From: Berberis thunbergii
Lineage: Eukaryota; Streptophyta; Magnoliopsida; Ranunculales; Berberidaceae
Length of the DNA stretch: 64,000 nt
Assembly: GCA_003290165.1 (NCBI GenBank)
Contig: QNQO01000460.1
Location: forward strand, 620,001-684,000
Reading direction: 5' to 3'
Position 1 is the first letter of the stretch, and the number at the start of each line of letters is the position of its first letter. A program made the translations under genes and the position numbers. The notes under the pieces were generated by a model that worked only from the letters and a program-made list of their open reading frames with translations, searched no databases and was not told the origin of the DNA. Of the stretch, positions 22,585 through 35,340 are shown one piece after another.

Positions 22585-23785
22585 TTTAAGGTCTGGGTTC
22601 TCTCTGTTTTGCTCTGTGTGTGTTGAAGATGGAAGAAAGTGAAGAGATTTAAGATGGGTTTTGTTGGATTTGAAGTACGGAGTGGAGTTCTAACGGCCAC
22701 ATACTTTGAATTTGTCGAGTGAGGGCTTTATCACTTTTGTTGGTAAATGCACTTGTAATTTGAATATATTACCATATGCCATTAACGCGTAGTGTACAAA
22801 TATACATACAAACAATGTACCCAAAAAAAAAAAAAAAAAAAAGGGTACGCAAGATATTGTAATCGAGTTTTATTATTTTTATCAATATAAAAGTTAAGGG
22901 GTCCTTAAACCCTACTTGCTTTAAAAAAAATTAAAAAAAAATTAAAAAACTAAAAACTAATATTGGTAGGTTGATTATGTTGAGGTTATCACTTATCTTT
23001 AGGATTCAACTCAGGCCCAAACTCAATCCGAATTTTTTTATTATACAACCCTAACGGCTTAAACTTGTTTTTATCGTACAAGGAAGCTTTAAGGATATGC
23101 AACCCTACATATTTGAAACTTTAATTTGAAAAATCCACAAAATTTAAAGAGTATGGATCATTTACGCGTATAGATCTTAAGAAAAGAAAGTACCGCATCG
23201 CCACATTTGAAGTGTTAATTTGTTAAAACAAGGAAAAGTTTAATTCTCAAGGGTGTAGGAGTTGAGAATACTTAAACCATTATTTTCCCAATTTTTATTT
23301 TTATTTTTTTCAATGGAAAACAAAATAGCACTTTATGTTACATATGATTGCATTGCTTTGATTTGAATCAGAACCTGATTAGCTACTTAACCATCATTTC
23401 ATATTTAACCCCCCATGTTACACAGTGATTGATTTCCCTCAATTTTATGATATATAGGCTCCTCCAAACATGATTATGTCTCAAATTTTAGATTGATCAA
23501 ATCAAATTGTGACCCCATTACTTAGACTATATTCAATCAAATCATATTGAATTCACATTAACTTTTTTGCTTTTATGAAAGGTGTAGTCATTTTTCAACT
23601 ATTGCTCCAAAATTTCATCCCCACAAAAGTTACTCCTTGACCTGATGATCACTTTTAACTGAAAAAAAAAAGGATTTATTTGAGAAGAATTGAGTACAAA
23701 TTTAGTGAATGAAATGTGGTCTAGATGGGATAGAAATAATATTTCCTATAAACATGGTGGCCTTTGTGTGTTGTCCCTTTTTTAC
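22585..23785. other. Region upstream of RopGAP, no further gene
   Basis: The first 100 bp are CT-rich on the coding strand and probably contain the RopGAP 5' leader and promoter. The rest is AT-rich with poly-A near 22824; nothing else recognised. Confidence 0.5.
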
Positions 23786-23950
23786 TGTCGAGGAAAGGGG
23801 CGAGGAAATCAGTGAGGGAAAAGGATTTTACCACTCATTTTTATTTGAGATTCGTGTTGTTATGCATTTTAAAAGTGCAGATGTGCATCTCGAAGGGATG
23901 AACGATCACACCCTCCCCCTCGTTGGTTTCCTCGCCATTTAGAATTTCTA
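23786..23950. mobile_element. Mutator-type hairpin MITE, decayed
   Basis: ACTGTCGAGGAAAGGGGCGA at the left and CTCGCCATTTAGAATTTC at the right are the two arms of the hairpin family; the inner parts are more diverged and the left tip is lost. No target duplication found. Confidence 0.7.
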
Positions 23951-24986
23951 GTCCCATGCGCGAAAGAATTCCAAGAATTCTCACTCATTTGGTGTTTCAA
24001 GAAAATTCCTTTAATGTGGTCAAGGTTTGGTGATGTTTTTGTAGGGCTAGGGATTGGGTTTAGGTTCCAATATCTTCTATCTGAATTGTTTTTTTATTCA
24101 AATTTTACAAAATCAAGATCCGAATGACCACTTCGCGAAAAAATTATATCATGAACCTCACTAATATACATTTCTTAATGCGGCAACTTACTAATAATTA
24201 GGGGGTGTTTGTTATTTTTCAGCACTCAAAACTAAACATTCGGTGGTTAGCACTATGAGGGTGTTTGTTTGTGCTTTTGAATAAATTCAGAAGTCTTAAT
24301 AAGAAGTGTGACACCTTGTTTAGAGTGTTTGTTTTTAGTTTTTATCAGAAGTTCAACTTCTGATTGAAGTAAGCAACATGGAGGTACTAATTTTTTAGCA
24401 CTAAGTGTTGACTAAAAAAATATTATAATAGTAACCTTCAAATATTTTTGTAATGACAATTGTTGTCCTCGTCTTGAAAGCAAGTAGAACTAAATTTTAA
24501 CAATACACCTTCATTATTTTCACCAAGCATTGTCATTTTACCTACTTTCACAAGGATTATTCAACAGTAAAAAAACAAACTTATTTCTTTCATCTTTGTG
24601 TTTCTTTCTATGTATTTTTCAAGTTTTTTCTTCATCTTTCCAAATCTCAATCTCATGCATATTTTCAAGTTTTCGTTATATAGCTTATAATTTTGAAAGC
24701 TTTGAGAAACTGATCACCATCGTATATTGTCGGGTTTCTAATCCACCATCTCTTCATTTCTGTACGCGTCTCCTCAATGAAGCGAAATTGTCAAACAACT
24801 CTCATTCAATACCTAAAAACAAACTTTTTTTAATTTCACAACTCTAATCAGCGATCAATTCAGAAACAAAACAAACAGTTCATTCAAAATCTCGTTCAAA
24901 ACTTCTAACTTCAGTTTAAGTTAGCTTATAAATGTAAGCACTTAAAAAAAAAACTAATGCCAATCCTTACAACTTGTATGATCACA
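23951..24986. other. Spacer with MITE remnants, no gene
   Basis: GGGGGTGTTTGTT (24200) and GAGGGTGTTTGTTTGTG (24257) look like termini of hAT MITEs, and 24300-24930 has ACTTCTGA-type motifs in both orientations. The frame at 24530-24847 is T-rich low-complexity sequence and is not convincing. Confidence 0.4.
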
Positions 24987-25162
24987 GAGCTTGTCTAATT
25001 GTCAAGGGAATGGGCGAAGAAAACAGCGAGGGAGGGGGAGGGGGGACCATCCATCCCTCCGAAATGTGTGCCTTCATTTTCATGCGCACATCCCAAGGAA
25101 ATGGACGGTCCTCCCCCCTCGCTGTTTTCCTTGCCCATTCCCTCTGATAGTTAGAATTTTCC
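24987..25162. mobile_element. Mutator-type hairpin MITE, 176 bp
   Basis: Starts GAGCTTGTCTAATTGTCAAG and ends with CCCTCTGATAGTTAGAATTT. Arms about 75 bp, with GTGCGCA-like motifs at the loop. 9-bp flanks ATGATCACA and GTGATCACA match at 8 of 9. Confidence 0.9.
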
Positions 25163-25495
25163 GTGATCACATGTGTGTAGTGTAGAAATGGCCCCTTAAA
25201 AAAGACAGCAAATTAAATGGCATGCAAGAAAAATAGTTTGGATCCTCACAGTGGGCTCCTCTCTCGCATACACTTTTATTATATTCTTCAAGATCTCTGT
25301 GATCTTGTCCCTTCCCTTTGTTTCTATCTCTCCCACCAAATCTCACACATTTGAATTTCAAACAAGGGCAATTTTCCTCACACTTCATCCTTGTTTTTTG
25401 TTTAATGCTTTTGTTTGTAACCTTCTTTGGGTTTGGTTGTTTTCCTTTGGGACTTTGTTATAGTATTTTGAGTCATGGACACTTTAACTCTTTAT

Positions 25496-25652
25496 TCAGA
25501 AATTCTAAATGGCGAGGAAATCATTGAGGGCGGGGGGTGTGTAATCCTTCATTCTCTCGGGATGTGTGTCTTCCAGTTTCTTTCACGCATCCTAAAGGGG
25601 ATGGAGGGTTGCACTCCCTCCCTCGCTGATTTCCTCGCCATTTAGATGGGTT
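25496..25652. mobile_element. Mutator-type hairpin MITE, 157 bp
   Basis: AGAAATTCTAAATGGCGAGG at the left and CCTCGCCATTTAGATGGG at the right. 9-bp flanks ACTCTTTAT are identical (25487-25495 and 25653-25661). Confidence 0.9.
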
Positions 25653-26309
25653 ACTCTTTATTTTAAGCACACAACATCCAAGTCCCCTATAGAATACTGA
25701 GATGTTGTTGTAAACTAACTACAATAGAGTTCATATTCGGAAGCTCCTACCTCCATCACACCAATTTAAGAAAATCAAAATGGGTGAGATTGTACAAGTT
25801 GCAAATGCGAGCTTTATCCGGTTTATTTGTGGTTGAGTGGCTTGTTTGATGAATTGGGTGTTAAATCTTTGGCGCGAAAAAAAAAAAACGAAAAACTGGA
25901 GTCATATAAGTTGTTGATCTTTATGAATGACAATGTTTTTAGTTTGTTTACTAAATGCAAATCAAGATGGAAGCCGTAAATATTCATTTGTTTTTTATTC
26001 CCACGCCAGCATTTATTTATTTATTTATTTATTATATAGAAATATAGGCTGTTAGAATAAATGAGGCTGTGTTTATATAACAAATGTTTTTTTTTGTTAA
26101 AGCCATAGCATAATATATAACAAATACTAACTTTTAGGAATTTATGCATATCAAAATTATGTATGGATACATTAATGGGTGTTAACCTTTTGGCAAATGG
26201 TATATATATCACAAGTCTATCTCGAAAAAAAAAACAATAACACAAAAAAAAATATGAGCGACACAATCTCGTTTAGTAAATTATAATATATGGGTTTCAA
26301 GAGTTCAAA

Positions 26310-26472
26310 ACTTATTAACGAGCGAGGACAGGGACGTGGCGGGGTGGGAGCCGTCCACCCCGCTCAGGATGCGTGCCGCATTTTTTTGTGTGCACATTCC
26401 GAGCGGGGTGGACGGCTCCCACCCCGCCACGTCCCTCTCCTCACTAGTTTCCTCGACATTTAGAATTCCCCG
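26310..26472. mobile_element. Mutator-type hairpin MITE, left tip decayed
   Basis: Near-perfect arms around GGGACGTGGCGGGGTGGGAG and its complement with the loop near 26383, ending CTCGACATTTAGAATTC. The left terminus has lost the CTAAATGTC motif and no clear 9-bp duplication is seen. Confidence 0.8.
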
Positions 26473-27190
26473 TTATTTACATTTGGATATGCATAAAATA
26501 GGCTAATTTACATTGGGTATAAAGGTTTACAATATTTACAAATTAGGTAGGAAGTGAGCCTTGATTATTTGCTCAAGTTCGCTAACCAAGATGTTCCACA
26601 TTCAGTAAAGACCCAAATATTATTTGATATATTTTTTTAGCTATTAATATAGTACGTAAGCATAATTTAGGTGTATTTGACATTGAATATGAAAGTTTTA
26701 CATAATTACACATTGAATATAAAATTTGATCTTGATTGTTTGCTTAATGACAATAACCAAGGTCAAATGTCCAACATTTAGTAGAGAAGCACATGACTTG
26801 CACGAGGTATCAAAGTGCAGTTCTAGTAAATATAGAGGTGTCAAACTGTCAATAGTGCAAAAAATTGACAATTTGTTTATTTGATGAGAAATGAAGATTC
26901 AATTACTTGGCAATCTCCGAGGAATAAGTCATTTGCGATTTTGGTTAACCTTAGAAAGATCAAGCTTTAATTCGACCATCGTAAAATGAATCTAAGTCCA
27001 GTTATAGCCTTACAGGTACTCGCATAATAGTCTTTGATCAAATCAAACCATGATATCTTTTAACCTAGTTTGACCATTTTAAACAAATCTAGCTATTTTA
27101 TCCATCTACTTATAGGTTGGGAAGTGGGTGGGGGCAATGGTGTTGGATGGTGGGTGCGTTCAATCGAATCAAAGTTATACTATATTTTAA

Positions 27191-27378
27191 GAGTTATTCT
27201 AAATGGCGAGGAAATGAGCGAGGGGAGGGAGGTGGCGGGATGGGAACCGTTCATCTCCCTTGGAATGCGAGCGCCAAAAAAGACAACACACATCTCGAGG
27301 GAGGTGAACGGTTTCATCCCGCCACCTCCCTCCCCTCACTCATTTCCTCGCCCACTTCCTCGACATTTAGAATTTCTG
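27191..27378. mobile_element. Mutator-type hairpin MITE, 188 bp, complete
   Basis: Starts GAGTTATTCTAAATGGCGAG and ends CTCGACATTTAGAATTTCTG. Flanked by an identical 9-bp duplication ATATTTTAA (27182-27190 and 27379-27387). Confidence 0.95.
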
Positions 27379-27793
27379 ATATTTTAACTTGTAGGTTGGG
27401 GTTGGTTGGTTCAGTGAGATGAGGTGGGGCGTGCACAGTGGTGGTTTTGGCAGGATGGTGGTGTTAGTGGGGTTGTGGAATGTAACAACATTGGTGGTGG
27501 GGTTGCAGGGCAATTAGGGTCTACAAGAGGGGGATGAATTTAGCAGACATGTTTTTTAATAAATCCTTGTCAGTTAGTTGTACATCGAGATACGTGTTGA
27601 TATCACCGATGATTATTTATTTGAAGAAGACCAATTAATTGAATATTCATTTTTCATCAAATAACAAGTCAATTTTTTGAATTATTGATGTCACTATTTT
27701 TACTATAATTGAACATTGGATACCTCATGTAAGTCACATTCTCCTTTACAGAGGGGTATTTGGATTTTTATTGAATGAGACATTTGTTAGCAC

Positions 27794-28878
27794 TAGGGGT
27801 GTTAATTGTTTGGTCGGTTAAAAGTTGGATCAAAACCAAATCAATAATTCGGTTCTCGGTTCGGTTCGGTTTTCACATTTATCAAATAATTAATCAAACT
27901 CTAACCAAATCGGTCGGTTTGATTTTGGTTCGGTTATTTTCAGTTTTTCCCTTTTATTTTTTTATTTTATTTATTTTCCGCTGCTACATACAACCGAGTT
28001 GGCTCTAGCACAAAAGAAATAAGTCAAAGCTACAAATAATGGAAATAAGGAATTGAAGCTTGTTTGCAAATGAGGAAAACTCAAAGATAGAGAGAGTACA
28101 AATAAAATAAAAGAGAGAGGACAGTAAAGGGAAATCAAATGTCATATGAACACAGATAATTTAAAGGCTCCAACTATTCATTTATAGAGAATTATTTCAA
28201 TTTTTTTCTTAATAATTCCATAAGATCAAATTTTTTTTGCTCTGTTTATCATATAAACAATACTATAACATCATACAAAAACTATAACCATAACTACATT
28301 GTTTGCATCTTAATCTATCTCCACTACACCCATGTGACGATTTGAACAAGACCGAAACCTTCTATGACGATTCAACAAGTCTCGTAATTTCATCCTGTAA
28401 GAAGATTTTTTTATCAAATCAAAAGTGTCGAAGTTGTCGCCATCACCATTTCTCATCTTTGCTGCAAGCAAGCAAGTGAAAATTTTGGTTTTCTTCAACA
28501 AGATTGAGTCAAACTTTGTCTCTTTACCTCAACTTGCAAGTGGTTGGATAGAGTTAGTGAGAGAGTTAAAAAAGAGAAAAAGGACATTGAGGGTGGGGAC
28601 GTCGGGTGCATTGAAATGTGGTGAGAATTTAAATAAGAGTGAGTTGGTGGGGGATTAAATAAGAGAGAGAGGGTTAAGAGATTAAAAATAAGATAACAGA
28701 AACGGTTCGGTTGTTTCAAATGTGTGAAAAACAAAAATCGAAACCGAACCAAACCAACTCGATTTGGTTTGATTTTCTAATGTTCGATTTCAGTTTTTCT
28801 CGATTCAGGCTTTTTCAGTTATATTTCGGTTTGGTTCGACCGATTCGATCGATTTTCAGTAAACAATTAACACCCCTA
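27794..28878. mobile_element. Non-autonomous hAT element, 1085 bp (TAGGGGTGTTAATTG ends)
   Basis: Terminal inverted repeat TAGGGGTGTTAATTG and its complement, with subterminal TCGGTTCGGTTCGG and CCGAACCAAACC arrays. Flanks GTTAGCAC and GTTAGCGC match at 7 of 8. The interior (27970-28690) has purine-rich stretches and short frames but no protein I recognise. Confidence 0.85.
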
Positions 28879-28886
28879 GTTAGCGC

Positions 28887-29611
28887 CGTTGAACAAACAG
28901 TCGAGACCTAATTTCATACCCAAGTTGTAATTATAGTAAATTTTTGTACTCAACATGAATTACATGTAAATTACGCATACCCAAAATATAAATAATCAAA
29001 CTTATTATTTCACACAATATAGAATACCTTTTGGTTTTTGTGCACTTACACGGTCTCAACTTTTCTCACAACTCCTCTGACCACCATAGATCAGTGAACA
29101 CATTGATTTTTGTTAAAGCGCACGGCTGACTGCCATCCAAATATGGTGGTCAATGATGATATGTGAACTGATTTTTGTAGTTTAAATTCCGATCAACAAC
29201 CCAATCCATGAGTGCAACTAAGTTCTACCTACAAACTTAAGGATGAACAAAAATATGATTCTGCAAGATAAATGTAGTTTCATTCATAATTTTGAGATGA
29301 TTTAATATTGCTATCAGCCAAAGCGATTTGCATAAAAGAAGAAATGCACAAGGAATCAATCCTGATGTTGAACCCCTCAACACCATTAGATATATAAATA
29401 CAGAGTAAAATTCAACAAAACATCATAATCAAATCAACAGTTTAGAAGTTAACTACAATGGAATGCATGTCATACGTTTGGTGTATAATGTTGAATCCAC
29501 TACATTACTCCTGGTGTCAGAAAGGCGAAGGCTATTCCTTCATTTTGATATTCGGTGAAGCATGCTGAAGCCTTCTACCATACTTGACCATAACATCAAG
29601 CTATGATACTC
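28887..29611. other. Spacer, likely includes the NPL4 3' untranslated region
   Basis: No gene seen. The segment next to 29611 is downstream of the NPL4 stop codon and probably contains its 3' end. Confidence 0.4.
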
Positions 29612-32600
29612 TTAAGAAGCACTAGCCATGGAGTCAATGAGGAGCTGGTAACCTTCTGGCACTGTCGTTTGAGTCTGCACACACACTGCCAATTGTGGAA
29701 TGTCGGCATTGGGGTCTAAAAACCTTGCGAGCAATAACAGCAAGTGAAAATCTGAAATACGCTTCACAAACGGTAAGTTCTTTGTTCGATCCAGATGATT
29801 CTTCAGTTCTCTCATTGTCACTGGGGTATTCCTGTTCTCAATAGGAAACTTTGATGAAAGCGTCCCCTGCAGCAGCAATGGAGTTCAATTGAGAAACATT
29901 AAATGCCAGAGATGACAGGTCACGGTATCATACTTCTAGTAAGAAAGGACAAGCAAAATACATTCCTGTTGGAATATATGAAAACCTAAGCGATGAAAAC
30001 CAATTCAATGATGGCTTCCAAATCAGAAGACTACAATGTGAACTGTGAAGTGAACAAATACAACAGAAATGTTATGCACTGAGTAATAGAGGGGAAATAT
30101 TTCAGATAGTATGATTCAAATACAAGATAGTATGATTCAAATACAAGGAACAAAATTTTTATAGTGATCCAAAACTTGGGTGGTAATGTAACTTTTGGGG
30201 TTAGACTGATTATTTTCATACATAAGGTTGAGTTTTCCAAAACTGGTCTATGATGAGAAAGAGATATCCCATCTTAGGCAGGTGGCAACTGACACAGTTG
30301 CTAATGAGAAGACCAACAACAGAACTAAGATGGATAAAATTCCTAATATAACCTAATAACAAATAATGTGACATGATAATCTCGACATAATCATTACAAG
30401 TTACTACCAGTTTTAACTTATACTGATGTAGAAAGATCAAGTACAATTATATAGCACGTGAACATGAATATGAATGTCAGTGACTCAGTGTCCGATAACA
30501 GGTATAACATGTCAGACACACTGAACCCATAACCATTATACAAGCATTTTGTGGAGTTGTATCTGATAAATGGGGTATGAGCTTGCATCAAGCTATACAT
30601 CACAGAACACCTGGGATAGTATACTTACAAGCCCCATTCAACCGATGCCCAAACACAACTTATCATATTCTTGTGAATTATGTCTTCAACAAATTTCGAA
30701 TTGTGCCCTAAACCAATATTTTGAATTATAGGATAGGATATTTGATGATGAAATACACATCAATTCCATGATTCTTTGTAATTTTAATGATATATGCAAT
30801 GCAAGTTTTTCTCATGTTAGTCTCTGGAGGATTTGCGGTAAATTTACAAAACACCTTTCAACAAAAAAGTTATAATAACATTGTGTTTTTGTGTGTCTAG
30901 TCTATCGCATGGAAATATTTTATCCTAATACTATCTTCAGATCTAATAGAGTTGGTGTTGACTAGTTGGTTTACTATCAGAATCAACTGATATTCTCTGT
31001 ATTTAAGGGTATTGCAAGGTGAAGGATTAGATGGCGTAGTAGCTAGCTGAGTGAAAACTTGGGTATATCAAACCTATTAACATCAGATCTACAGTTGGAT
31101 TCATCTATTAAGTTGTTCATAGAGTAGATTTGGTGAGCATGAGCATATAAGACCTCAGAAAACTGGGCCCAGTCAAAGAGATGCATTTACATCAAGCATC
31201 CCCTAAAGCTATATTCAAGTTTTTAGTCGACCCACACTCAAATGCTCAACCTATACATGTCTTTAACACGTTACATATGGTCTGGTGCTTCATACATGTG
31301 TATTATAGTTTCACTAATCTAAAAACTATTCCCAATTGTCTGTTCAGTGTTGTAAAGCTTTGCCAAGGCTCTTCAGTGAAGCCTTGTGCCCTTGCCTACT
31401 GGGAGCACAGACTCGTAACCCCACTAACATAGGTAGCCATCGAACGTATATCCTGACATGAGAAAGTATTTGAACACAAACGTTAATCTATTCTAATATC
31501 CTCTCCAAAGTATGAATGACTCAAAATTACATTCAATGTTCCAACTCTCAATTCCTCTTAGACCAACCGTACTACTCTTGATCAAGCAACTATTTCCCAT
31601 GTCGATACTACGATATTCATATCTCCTGCAAGCTGATTTTATTAGCAATATATAGCATCACAACTTAACACATGTCTAATATCCCACTCTACCATCCGTT
31701 TTTTCGTGACATAGCAACCTTTTCCTAGACTCTACATAAGCTACACGCTACGCAATGATACCACCAAACATTTGTATTAAAACAAATCTTGTCTAAAATT
31801 CGAAAGTAACTCCAACAAACAACAAGCAATTCAGTTTTTCATTAACATGCAATGAAGTTTACATATGTTTGTTCTTAGTCATGATTTCTTGGTTCAATTT
31901 CCACACTAGCCTTCTACATTCAAGATCTAGACCACCCTTAAAGTTCAAGTGCCACAAGCTTTATCAATAACAATATAGTGATCTAATTAAACAGCATGGA
32001 TCATTTTGATAGACAACTAGCTGCTTAAAAGACATATAATGTAACTCATAAGAGCTCACCTGGTGGTCCAATATCTTTACGACGACCAAGAAGAAATCAT
32101 TATCAACTTCCTTAGTATCCTTCACCCCAACAACCACATCCTTCTTCATCCTCGAAATCTTGGGATCAAACTCCTCCCCACAATCCGTCTCAAACCACCC
32201 TTCCTTAAACAACTTAACACAAACATCGCTCATCTGAAAAGCCTCAAAATGCACATTCTGACCACCCCCATCTTCATCCACTTCCAATTTCGCCAATGCA
32301 GTAACCCACTCCTTAATCCCACTCTCAGCATGCAGCTCCGCCGCCTGCAAAACCTCCGAATTCGACATAGTATAATCCTTCTTAGCCTGACTAATAGTCT
32401 GTGTGAAAATAAACCCAACTCTCCTCATCCCCAACCCCATTGCAATCGCTTCTACACGGCTCTCCTCTTCAGGATCCCTCAATAGAATCAAATTATCCTC
32501 CGTCCCCTGCTGCGGGGGCTCGTAAATGAAATCCACCTCCACCTTCCCCTCCTCCGAGACCCTCCCATACATAAACCCACCTCTCTTCACTGCAAAAGCT

Positions 32601-33043
32601 AGGGTTTCATTGACATAATGCTGGAACTCCATTGCGGCGTCTCGATCGAACGAGACGGACTCACAATGGGGGCTTTCTTGCCTAGAAACCCTCATCTGCT
32701 TCGCAATCAGATCGTCCATGGTCATCTTCCGGCCAAAGGACCCAGCTGGGATCACAGCTGGGCCTGCAATGGACCTCTCTCCTTCGTAAGAGAGGTAAAT
32801 TATCGACCCATGGGCGATCCCCAAAGTGGAAATTAGGGTTTTGGGGTTCGACATATCGGTGAATTGATTGGTTTCGTCTGGGGTCTTGGAAAGGAGCAAG
32901 TTTTGGTTTTGAGAGAGGATCTGTTGGGAGATTGGGACTCTGAGTTGGGTTTCGATTAGGGTTTTGAGTTCGGAGATTGGTATGTTAGGGTTTGGGATTG
33001 TGATTCGCTCTAACCCATCTCTGCTGCGGATTCTGATCATCAT
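29612..33043 (-). CDS. NPL4: NPL4-like protein (CDC48-UFD1-NPL4 cofactor)
   Basis: Acts with UFD1 as an adaptor that brings ubiquitinated proteins to the AAA ATPase CDC48 for extraction and proteasomal degradation, including at the ER. Two exons, 32060-33043 (328 codons) and 29612-29866, give 412 residues, the usual plant length. Residues 1-80 form a ubiquitin-like domain (starts MMIRIRSRDGLERI). The central region is the NPL4/MPN-like domain, with FQHYVNETLAFAVKRGG at about 139-155 and MRRVGFIFTQ around 210. The C-terminus contains FPIENRN, KNHLDRT and PEGYQLLIDSMA. The 2.2-kb intron (29867-32059) has canonical GT-AG ends and no recognised element. The start is the first of two adjacent ATGs; a CT-rich upstream stretch (33044-33180) suits a leader. 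Confidence 0.93.
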
Positions 33044-33266
33044 CTTCGCAAGTGAATTGTTTGAAGAAATTACGCAGAGAGTTATTTGGTGGAAAGTTGA
33101 AGGCGTTGTGGTATTAATAGTGTTGAGTTGAAAACTTGAGAGGGAAGAAAGGTTTATATAGTGTGAGGAGTGTTCAAGTTCTTTCTATATTCTTGGAGTA
33201 AAAGATGGCGTGTAAAGGTTACAACTCCACAACGCAAAATTTAGAAGGTTGAAAGGTTTGCCCGTA

Positions 33267-33712
33267 ACCAACCCAATCTTGGATACTCCGTTCGTGTCAA
33301 TATTCGACTTTGCAAAGAACAATAGGTTATTATGAATACGGAAAATTCTAAAGTGCTTGGTGGTATGCCCGGTGACCACCAGGCGCCGTCTATCTGCCTC
33401 GAAATATGATTTATTTCATATCTCTAAGCATATGAACGGTGTCTGATGACACCAAGAACAACACCAGACACTGTAGTAGTGCTCTATGAGCACACATGCC
33501 TTGATTGCTGGAGTTGATCCAATGTCGAGTTAGTCATTTAAATTAGTTACCATACCCAACTTAAATATTTTTTAGTTACATAAGTTGTTTTCTATAACTA
33601 ATGGGTGGTGCGAGCTGGACAAGTTCATCTTGCCAAGTTATGACCAACAATGAAATGTTTGGATGGGTAGAAGTGTGGTTTGTGCTGCATAGAGATCTCC
33701 AACGACCTAAGT
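33267..33712. repeat. Segment duplicated in inverse at about 51300-51597
   Basis: CAATATTCGACTTTGCAAAG through GATCTCCAACGACC is repeated on the other strand at 51300-51597, next to the NDUFA8 exon-1 fragment of block B. Copy 1 carries a MITE insertion (33340-33484) absent from copy 2. No gene seen. Confidence 0.8.
33340..33484. mobile_element. Mutator-type MITE, second subfamily (GGAAAATTCTAAAGTGC), 145 bp
   Basis: Left end GGAAAATTCTAAAGTGC resembles the left end of 56869. Flanks TATGAATAC and TATGAGCAC match at 7 of 9. The inverted paralogue near 51530 joins the flanks without it. Confidence 0.7.
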
Positions 33713-34704
33713 TAAATAGATATGTGCATTAAGAGGATATATATTTGGATAAACCTATCGAATGTCCTATGATGAGAAGATCCCCCAATAACGTATTTTA
33801 ATCTTTTCGTTAGCATGCATACGACTCTTTAATAGACTATATATGTTTTAGTTTACGAATTTAACATTAGATATATTTTCAGAGTTGATTTGTGATATAA
33901 TACAATCGAATGATGTATTTTCATAAAGTTACGATTTTTTTTTGTTTACGTATTTTTTTTCTCTCGAGATTCTCTAAAAACTGTTCGATTATTTTTTATG
34001 ATGGAGGACGTCGTACATTTTGTTTGAGATCAAATAGTCATTGCACTCTCGAGACAAATTTATTTTGGAGAAAATAGGGGGGAAAATGGAGAGATACATA
34101 GATTTGATAAAGAACTTAGGGTGTGTTTGGTTGCATGGAATCTTAAGGTGGGAATTGAAATCTCATTCCTACTGTGAGTGTTTGGTTGCCTAAATCTAAT
34201 CATGAAATTTTATTTTATTTTTTTAAATTTTAATTTTAATTTTTAATATTTATTTTTTATGTAGATGCCACAATTCTACTTTATATATAAATTAGAATAT
34301 GATTTTAATTTTGCTTATTGCAAAACATCCTTAGAGTATAATTTCGAACCTAATGTTTAAATATTTCAATGAGAAAACAAAGTTCAATGCTAGTCTTCAA
34401 GCTAAATCAATTCCGTAACAGAAACATTTTTGTGATCAGCGCATGAATATGTAAATAATTTGAATTCTCCCGAAAGGGTAAAGCCGGGTCCTTCATCATT
34501 GAAAGATTTTGATGCGTGCTCAAGTTGTGAGATTGTGCGTTGAGTAAAATGCTATAATTTGTTTTTCCTTTGATATCATATATTATAGACCGCACCTTAA
34601 AAGAAAAATACACTTCATACTAAAATCTCATTCATTTGGTTTAGATATGAAGAAAAATGCAATTCTAATAAGTCACATATTAAACACTTAAGAAGCAACT
34701 ATTG
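33713..34704. other. AT-rich spacer with a MITE end
   Basis: Around 34117 the motif CTTAGGGTGTGTTTGGTTGC is a hAT-type MITE end like the one at 9862; a second end is not clear. No gene. Confidence 0.4.
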
Positions 34705-35000
34705 ATTACAGTTTAAACCAAATGGTTCTTTCATTGATAATAAATAAATAAATAAACTAGTCTCAAATTGACAAATTTACAAATACTTTCCATGCATCAT
34801 AAAACAAACATCTTTTAAAGTAGCTACAAATACCAAATAGACCTAAGGTCACTTTCTCTTCAAATACATGCCAAAAACCAATGAAATCAACAATATCAAC
34901 AAAACCATCAAGCAACTAACATGAATGAAATCAAGAAATAGTAAACACTTTTCTTTCTCTTTGTGAGGTTTGGGGAAGGTTTTTTGTGTGCAAAGAGGAG

Positions 35001-35124
35001 GAGAAATTCTAAATGTCGAGGGAATGACCGAGGAAATTAGTGAGGGAAATGAACGGCTTTCACCTCGCCACCTCATTTCCCTCGCTCGTTTCCTCGCTCA
35101 TTCGCTCGACATTTAGAATCTCTC
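35001..35124. mobile_element. Mutator-type hairpin MITE, 124 bp, in the NDUFA8 promoter region of block A
   Basis: Starts GAGAAATTCTAAATGTCGAG and ends with GACATTTAGAATCTCTC. 9-bp flanks AAAGAGGAG and AAAGTGGAG match at 8 of 9. The related DNA at 50985-51000 (GTGTGCACAGGAGGAGAACT) has no element. It lies about 220 bp upstream of the NDUFA8 start codon. Confidence 0.92.
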
Positions 35125-35340
35125 AAAGTGGAGACTTAGATGACGATATTAGCATTGTAAAGCGTACGAATTGACGAAAAAGCCACTATCTTTGATTGGT
35201 TTACGGACACCCCAAGATCTATTTCTCACACCCAGTTCGCTCTTCAATCTTCAAACAGTTAGCCCTAGCGAACGAACTTCGATTTTTTTTGGCTTACACA
35301 GAGACACAGAGTGATAGAGACACAAGAATTGAATTGAAGA

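Noticed and set aside
32063..32836. Plus-strand frames in NPL4
   Set aside because: Shadows of NPL4 exon 1.
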